Positions 21,709 to 24,678 of a stretch of 24,678 bases of DNA are shown piece after piece. The position numbers and the translations under genes are program-made. Source of the stretch: a virus. The stretch is from the IMG/VR virus record IMGVR_UViG_3300037293_000017, positions 1-24,678 of that record; one strand, written 5' to 3'. The stretch's first letter is position 1, and each line of letters begins with the position of its first letter. The notes below the pieces were generated by a model, which was not told the origin of the DNA, did no database searches, and was given only the letters and a program-made list of their open reading frames with translations.

Positions 21709-21730
21709 GGTGTAAATATACACTATTATT
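21709..21730 (-). promoter_or_regulatory. Promoter/operator-like element, copy 2
   Basis: A 22-bp sequence matching 23120-23141 at 21 of 22 positions. It contains the perfect palindrome GTGTAAATATACAC (21710-21723) overlapping a near -7 box (TATATTTA on the minus strand). No good -33 TTG lies at the right distance. It precedes the 65-aa gene by 21 bp. Confidence 0.55.
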
Positions 21731-21763
21731 TGTAATTATAGCCATTTTTTAAAATATACCAAA

Positions 21764-21949
21764 TTAAAATAAATGTTTGTTAACGCAGTCATAAAGAAAA
21801 TCACTATCCTCATTAAGTTCGTCCAGTTGTTCGTCTGTCATTGCTACTCCCTCATACTCCGCACTACAAATAAACGCATCGCAAAAATCTGGATAGTCAT
21901 TTGTATCTATTCCGTCAATATCTATGTTACTTATTTTTGAGTATTCCAT
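21764..21949 (-). CDS. Small acidic hypothetical protein
   Basis: The protein has 61 aa and is very acidic (MEYSKISNIDIDGIDTNDYP, later MTDEQLDELNEDSDFLYDCV). Its ATG lies inside the end of the helix-turn-helix gene (19-nt overlap). Similar short acidic proteins are common in Bacteroidota phages, some perhaps mimicking DNA, but nothing specific can be claimed. Confidence 0.6.
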   Translation of the reverse strand: MEYSKISNIDIDGIDTNDYPDFCDAFICSAEYEGVAMTDEQLDELNEDSDFLYDCVNKHLF

Positions 21950-22158
21950 TTGATAAAATCTATGTAGTTAAAATATAAAGTTAGGTCGTAACATTCACCC
22001 CTTTCAAATCGTCTTATTTTTGTAAGATTACAATTTAATTCGATTGCGATGTTTTCTACCGATATATCCGCAGCGATTCTACTTGCGCGTAAGGACTTAA
22101 CCTGCTCTTTTACTAGCTGTCTAGTTGTTAAGTCCTTAATGTCGTTTAAAGTAGTCAT
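21931..22158 (-). CDS. Small helix-turn-helix protein
   Basis: The protein has 75 aa from the ATG at 22158, which lies next to the SSB-like stop (TAATATG). An alternative ATG at 22176 adds six residues inside the previous gene. Residues of about 33-55 (SVENIAIELNCNLTKIRRFE) fit an XRE-type helix-turn-helix. It may act as a local regulator. The two copies of the palindromic element nearby are candidate targets, by inference only. Confidence 0.65.
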   Translation of the reverse strand: MTTLNDIKDLTTRQLVKEQVKSLRASRIAADISVENIAIELNCNLTKIRRFERGECYDLTLYFNYIDFIKWNTQK

Positions 22159-22159
22159 A

Positions 22160-22510
22160 TTAAAAAGGTAAATCATCCGCCTGCGCGTCTAGTTCAGACG
22201 TTGCTGGCTGAAATGGTACTGTTGCGTTTAACCCTGCTTTTGCTTTGTCAATTCTCCAACCTGTAATAGTATTAAAATACTTGTTCTCACCCTGTGGTGA
22301 TACCCATAAACGACCGCGAATGTTTATACCTACCGTTACCGACTCGCCTACTTTAACAGCGTTTAAAAGGTCTGTTTTGTCTTGGTGAAACTCCACCAAA
22401 ATATCCTGCGGGTATTGTTCTTCGGTTGTGATTACTAACTCACGCTTTTTAAATTTCTCGCTTACCGCTTGCGCTTCGTTAACTACTTTTACTGTTCCTG
22501 ATAATTCCAT
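22160..22510 (-). CDS. SSB-like OB-fold protein (DUF3127 type)
   Basis: The protein has 116 aa. The core begins MELSGTVKVVNEAQAVSEKF and includes FKKRELVITTEEQYPQ, then VKVGESVTVGINIRGRLW and FNTITGWRI, matching the Bacteroidota DUF3127 pattern, an OB-fold. It ends in DDLPF after an acidic stretch, the same kind of tail that SSB uses to recruit partners. It probably coats single-stranded phage DNA and works with ERF, NinB and NinG. Followed directly by the helix-turn-helix gene. Confidence 0.85.
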   Translation of the reverse strand: MELSGTVKVVNEAQAVSEKFKKRELVITTEEQYPQDILVEFHQDKTDLLNAVKVGESVTVGINIRGRLWVSPQGENKYFNTITGWRIDKAKAGLNATVPFQPATSELDAQADDLPF

Positions 22511-22517
22511 TTGTTAT

Positions 22518-22793
22518 TTATTTAGTTGTGAAAAAATTAATTACTTCTTGTAGTTCTTCTAGTGTGTTTATGTTCATGCGCGCTACTATGTCGCCCTCTG
22601 ATTTTTTACCTACGCGATACATTTCGCAAAGCTGTGTTTCCTTAGCCCAGTTAATCGCTATGTGTGGTGTTAACTGCTTTTCGATTATTGCATAGTCAAA
22701 ACCGTACCTGTTAAAATAAACACCGTCTTTTACAATTTCTTCGGTAAATCCTAAATTCATTATTTCGCTATACTTTATTTTTTCTTGTTTCAT
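22518..22793 (-). CDS. Hypothetical 91-aa phage protein
   Basis: Alpha/beta protein (MKQEKIKYSEIMNLGFTEEI, then DYAIIEKQLTPHIAINWAKE, ending LEELQEVINFFTTK). It resembles short conserved proteins in flavobacterial phage recombination regions, without known function. It lies 7 nt before the SSB-like gene and 2 nt after the zinc-binding-like gene, in one unit. Confidence 0.65.
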   Translation of the reverse strand: MKQEKIKYSEIMNLGFTEEIVKDGVYFNRYGFDYAIIEKQLTPHIAINWAKETQLCEMYRVGKKSEGDIVARMNINTLEELQEVINFFTTK

Positions 22794-22795
22794 TG

Positions 22796-23092
22796 TTATT
22801 TAGTTTTTAATTTATTGGTAATTTCTTGCAAACAATCCGCTTGTATTTCGGTAGCTGTTACAAGTAACTCATTTGCTATCTTTAAATCTGCGGGTCTAGT
22901 CAGGTCTAAATCGTTAAACTTTTTCGCTATGTAACTATCCGCGCAGTCAAAACCGCATAGTTCTAAATACTCCCAATCATCGTCCTGAAAATCTTGCTGG
23001 CAGCAAAGGCAATTTGCTGGGTCTGGTGTTACGTGGTTGTAGTTCCACGGTGCGTGTGGGTCGTGTTCTGCGCCTGCTGGTAGATTGCTCAT
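22796..23092 (-). CDS. Small Cys-rich, likely zinc-binding protein
   Basis: The protein has 98 aa. It starts MSNLPAGAEHDPHAPWNYNH, a common N-terminus in Bacteroidota phage proteins. It then has NCLCCQQDFQ and LELCGFDCADSYIAKKF: two Cys pairs spaced as in a small zinc ribbon. The rest is a helix. It is the first gene downstream of the promoter at 23124-23153. Its function is unknown. Confidence 0.7.
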   Translation of the reverse strand: MSNLPAGAEHDPHAPWNYNHVTPDPANCLCCQQDFQDDDWEYLELCGFDCADSYIAKKFNDLDLTRPADLKIANELLVTATEIQADCLQEITNKLKTK

Positions 23093-23119
23093 TGTGTTTT
23101 GTTTTGTTTGTTATTGTAT

Positions 23120-23141
23120 GGTGCAAATATACACTATTATT
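23120..23141 (-). repeat. Promoter/operator-like element, copy 1
   Basis: A 22-bp match to 21709-21730 (21 of 22). Here the palindrome is imperfect (GTGCAAATATACAC), but the -7 box is the full consensus TATATTTG. The variable base is the one that distinguishes a perfect palindrome from a perfect -7 box. Confidence 0.7.
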
Positions 23142-23153
23142 ATTGTTACGCAA
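23124..23153 (-). promoter_or_regulatory. Bacteroidota-type promoter
   Basis: On the minus strand TTG (23153-23151), a 19-nt spacer, then TATATTTG (23131-23124) fit the Bacteroidota consensus TTG-N17-23-TAnnTTTG. The ATG of the next gene is at 23092, leaving a leader of about 25 nt. It lies between ninG and the Cys-rich gene and would serve host RNA polymerase early in infection. Confidence 0.7.
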
Positions 23154-23156
23154 CTA

Positions 23157-23762
23157 TTAAATCGTTTTTATTTTATCGCGGTAGTAAATATAAAGTGCTT
23201 TTAGTTCTTGCCTATCCCATTTAAACGATTGCTTTTTACTTTCGGCTGCCATTTTTACAACTGTTTCAAATTCTTTTTTTCCTATTTTACTAGGTAATTT
23301 TAAGGAGTACTCATTATGGTTTCCGTCTTTGTGAAGATTGCACACCCTGCATTGTCCTGAAATATTAAATTCGTAATATTTTAATTCGCTATACTTATCC
23401 GCCTTAAAAAAATGCCCTGCTTGAAATTGATCATTCCATTTAGCACCGCAAGAAATGCAAGGTAGCCCTTTATCGCGCATGCGTATGTACTTGTGGCAAA
23501 TATTCATAACCTGCTTTTTAAGAGTTTCTAAGTCCTTTGTTTTTTTCTCGTTTGCTATTTGCTTATCCATATCTAAACGTGGGGCAGCGGCTTTATAAAT
23601 AGCCTTGTGAATTTTTACACGACCTGCTTCGCTTGTTAGTAGCCAGTGAGAATAGCAACACATCTTTCCTAAGCCATATACGCGATGGTAAGTAAGCTTC
23701 CCGCAGCCGTAACCTTTTGCGCTTCCTGTTCCCTTGCACGCTTTTTCTTTTGGCTTAATCAT
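23157..23762 (-). CDS. ninG: NinG/Rap-type recombination nuclease
   Basis: The protein has 201 aa, the usual NinG length. Signature: PCISCGAKW (Cys102, Cys105), QAGHFFKADKYSELKYYEFN (His117) and QCRVCNLHKDGNHNEYS (Cys138, Cys141), the HNH-like zinc fold of the family. An N-terminal Cys cluster (ACKGTGSAKGYGCGK, CCYSHW) could bind a second metal. Lambda Rap is a structure-specific endonuclease that cuts D-loops and Holliday junctions. Here it pairs with ERF, NinB and the SSB-like protein. Confidence 0.9.
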   Translation of the reverse strand: MIKPKEKACKGTGSAKGYGCGKLTYHRVYGLGKMCCYSHWLLTSEAGRVKIHKAIYKAAAPRLDMDKQIANEKKTKDLETLKKQVMNICHKYIRMRDKGLPCISCGAKWNDQFQAGHFFKADKYSELKYYEFNISGQCRVCNLHKDGNHNEYSLKLPSKIGKKEFETVVKMAAESKKQSFKWDRQELKALYIYYRDKIKTI

Positions 23763-23790
23763 TTTTATTTTTTGTTGTTTTTTTTAAAAT

Positions 23791-24603
23791 TTAGTCTGTG
23801 CATCCACCCGAATTACAACCCGAACCAGTACCAAAAGAAAAGTCGGTTTGCAGTCCAATGGTTTTAATTTCTTGCATAGACATTTCTTTTTTAAATTTAC
23901 TTTTTCCTTTTTCTTGGTTTGCAAACCATTGCATTTTCATAGGTTCATCATCCCAATTTTTACGAAGTTGCTGCACAGGCTTATGAAAACAACCTACGCA
24001 ATTACTGTCTTTAGGAAAATTTAAGTTAGTTGATAAACTCCATTTGTAAATTTCAAAATGTTCTATTTTATTATTAACTAATGGGTACTCTAATTCTCTG
24101 TACTTTTCAACTATCCATTTATTTCTACCATTTTCTGAAAATCCGTTATGAAATTTCAAACTTGTGTTATCGTAATTTACTCGGTGTTCTTCGTCGTATC
24201 TAATACCTAAACGTGTTAAAACGATTTCTTTAATTTCATTTCTGCAAAAATTAGCGATTGGTCGAATTTTCATTTCAGTAGTGCAAAACCTTGTCATTTG
24301 ATTAGGCAAATAATTTGATTTGTCTTTTATAATTTGCTCAAAAGTTTTGCCAGTAATCCATTTTATTTCAGTGCCGATTAATTGCTCTAAATCTAAAACC
24401 ACCTTTAAAGTCAAATCACTTTCAGCACTCGCGATAAATTCCATCCCTATTTTATCGCTAACTAATTGAGTTAACTTTTTATCTTTTGGCGCACATTTTA
24501 TATCTTCTATTCTAACCAAAGCAAACACATTGTAATCCGCTGGATAATGTTTAGCTAAATATGATGATGTTTTACCCCCTGATATGCTGTTAACTGTTTT
24601 CAT
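23791..24603 (-). CDS. PAPS-reductase-like / adenine nucleotide alpha-hydrolase family protein
   Basis: The protein has 270 aa. SGGKTS (8-13) is the PP-loop that binds ATP or PAPS. RFCTTEMKIRP (105-115) is the second family motif. Two later Cys pairs, NCVGCFHK (Cys202, Cys205) and GCNSGGCTD (Cys263, Cys268), could bind an Fe-S cluster or zinc, as in DndC-like members. True PAPS reductases have a C-terminal ECG motif, not seen here. Phage members are suspected of DNA or RNA modification, or sulfur metabolism. It starts 17 nt after the end of another frame. Confidence 0.8.
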   Translation of the reverse strand: MKTVNSISGGKTSSYLAKHYPADYNVFALVRIEDIKCAPKDKKLTQLVSDKIGMEFIASAESDLTLKVVLDLEQLIGTEIKWITGKTFEQIIKDKSNYLPNQMTRFCTTEMKIRPIANFCRNEIKEIVLTRLGIRYDEEHRVNYDNTSLKFHNGFSENGRNKWIVEKYRELEYPLVNNKIEHFEIYKWSLSTNLNFPKDSNCVGCFHKPVQQLRKNWDDEPMKMQWFANQEKGKSKFKKEMSMQEIKTIGLQTDFSFGTGSGCNSGGCTD

Positions 24604-24620
24604 TGTGTTTGTGTTAAGTG

Positions 24621-24678
24621 TTATTGTGTTTGTTCGTAATCTGTTAAAACTTGGTTTATTTGATTAATCAAAAACTTG
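24621..24678 (-). CDS. Partial gene end at the right window edge
   Basis: An open frame enters from the right edge and gives KFLINQINQVLTDYEQTQ before TAA at 24621-24623. It looks like the C-terminal helix of a protein and lies just before the PAPS-reductase-like gene in the same direction. Only 18 residues are visible. The palindrome TTTGATTAATCAAA at 24659-24672 lies inside it. Confidence 0.4.
   Translation of the reverse strand, partial: KFLINQINQVLTDYEQTQ

Noticed and set aside
24659-24672. Palindrome TTTGATTAATCAAA as an operator
   Set aside because: It is a perfect 14-bp palindrome but fully AT-rich apart from two bases, single-copy in the window, and within what looks like the end of a coding frame at the window edge.
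1-24678. Terminal repeats showing a complete or circular genome
   Set aside because: The first and last tens of bases share no matching run, and open frames cross both edges.
1-24678. tRNA or rRNA genes
   Set aside because: No cloverleaf with a GTTCRA T-loop or conserved rRNA stretch was seen in the few non-coding gaps.

Overview
The window is a contiguous piece of a tailed double-stranded DNA phage (or prophage) genome from a Bacteroidota host, most likely a flavobacterium. This rests on a DUF3127-type single-strand-binding-like protein, structural proteins of the kind seen in Bacteroidota phages, A-rich leaders in place of Shine-Dalgarno sites, and one good Bacteroidota promoter (TTG-N19-TATATTTG). 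Apart from one doubtful 24-codon frame, every gene is on the minus strand, so the genome reads right to left. Neighbouring genes are tightly packed and often joined by ATGA or TAATG overlaps. The tape measure protein and the absence of any sheath gene indicate a siphovirus; 619 residues predict a tail of roughly 90 nm. No integrase, DNA polymerase, helicase or clear lysis gene is present, and both ends cut through reading frames, so the window is not the whole genome.

Early/recombination region (24.7 to 17.9 kb, in transcription order): a PAPS-reductase-like protein, NinG, a zinc-binding-like protein, a small conserved protein, an SSB-like OB-fold protein ending in DDLPF, a small helix-turn-helix protein, several tiny proteins, an ERF-family annealing protein, NinB, and a sigma-factor-like protein. 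ERF, SSB-like, NinB and NinG together form a single-strand-annealing recombination module. Between about 18.7 and 20.7 kb lies a looser accessory zone with direct repeats, inverted repeats, a structured intergenic element and small ORFs.

Packaging and structural region (17.9 kb to the left end): small proteins, small and large terminase, and a tail assembly chaperone with a T9 slippery run that gives a -1 frameshifted G-GT-type product. Then come tail completion/neck proteins, two large beta-rich tail proteins, a 51-aa protein and the tape measure protein. These are followed by prohead protease, major capsid protein, a tail-tube-like protein, a bidirectional terminator, a small protein, portal, connector, a second copy of the tail-tube-like protein, a repeat-rich tail fibre, a coiled-coil protein, and the start of a holin-like frame. 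The order is unusual because tail genes precede head genes.

The most notable signal is a strongly conserved two-part element, TAAACAAA-N11/12-ATCGTTWTAA on the minus strand, that occurs exactly four times. Each copy sits 4-5 nt before the start codon of the first gene of a structural transcription unit (5518, 8151, 13867, 14932). It looks like a phage-specific late promoter making nearly leaderless mRNAs. The phage sigma-like protein at 17957-18442 is the obvious candidate to read it.
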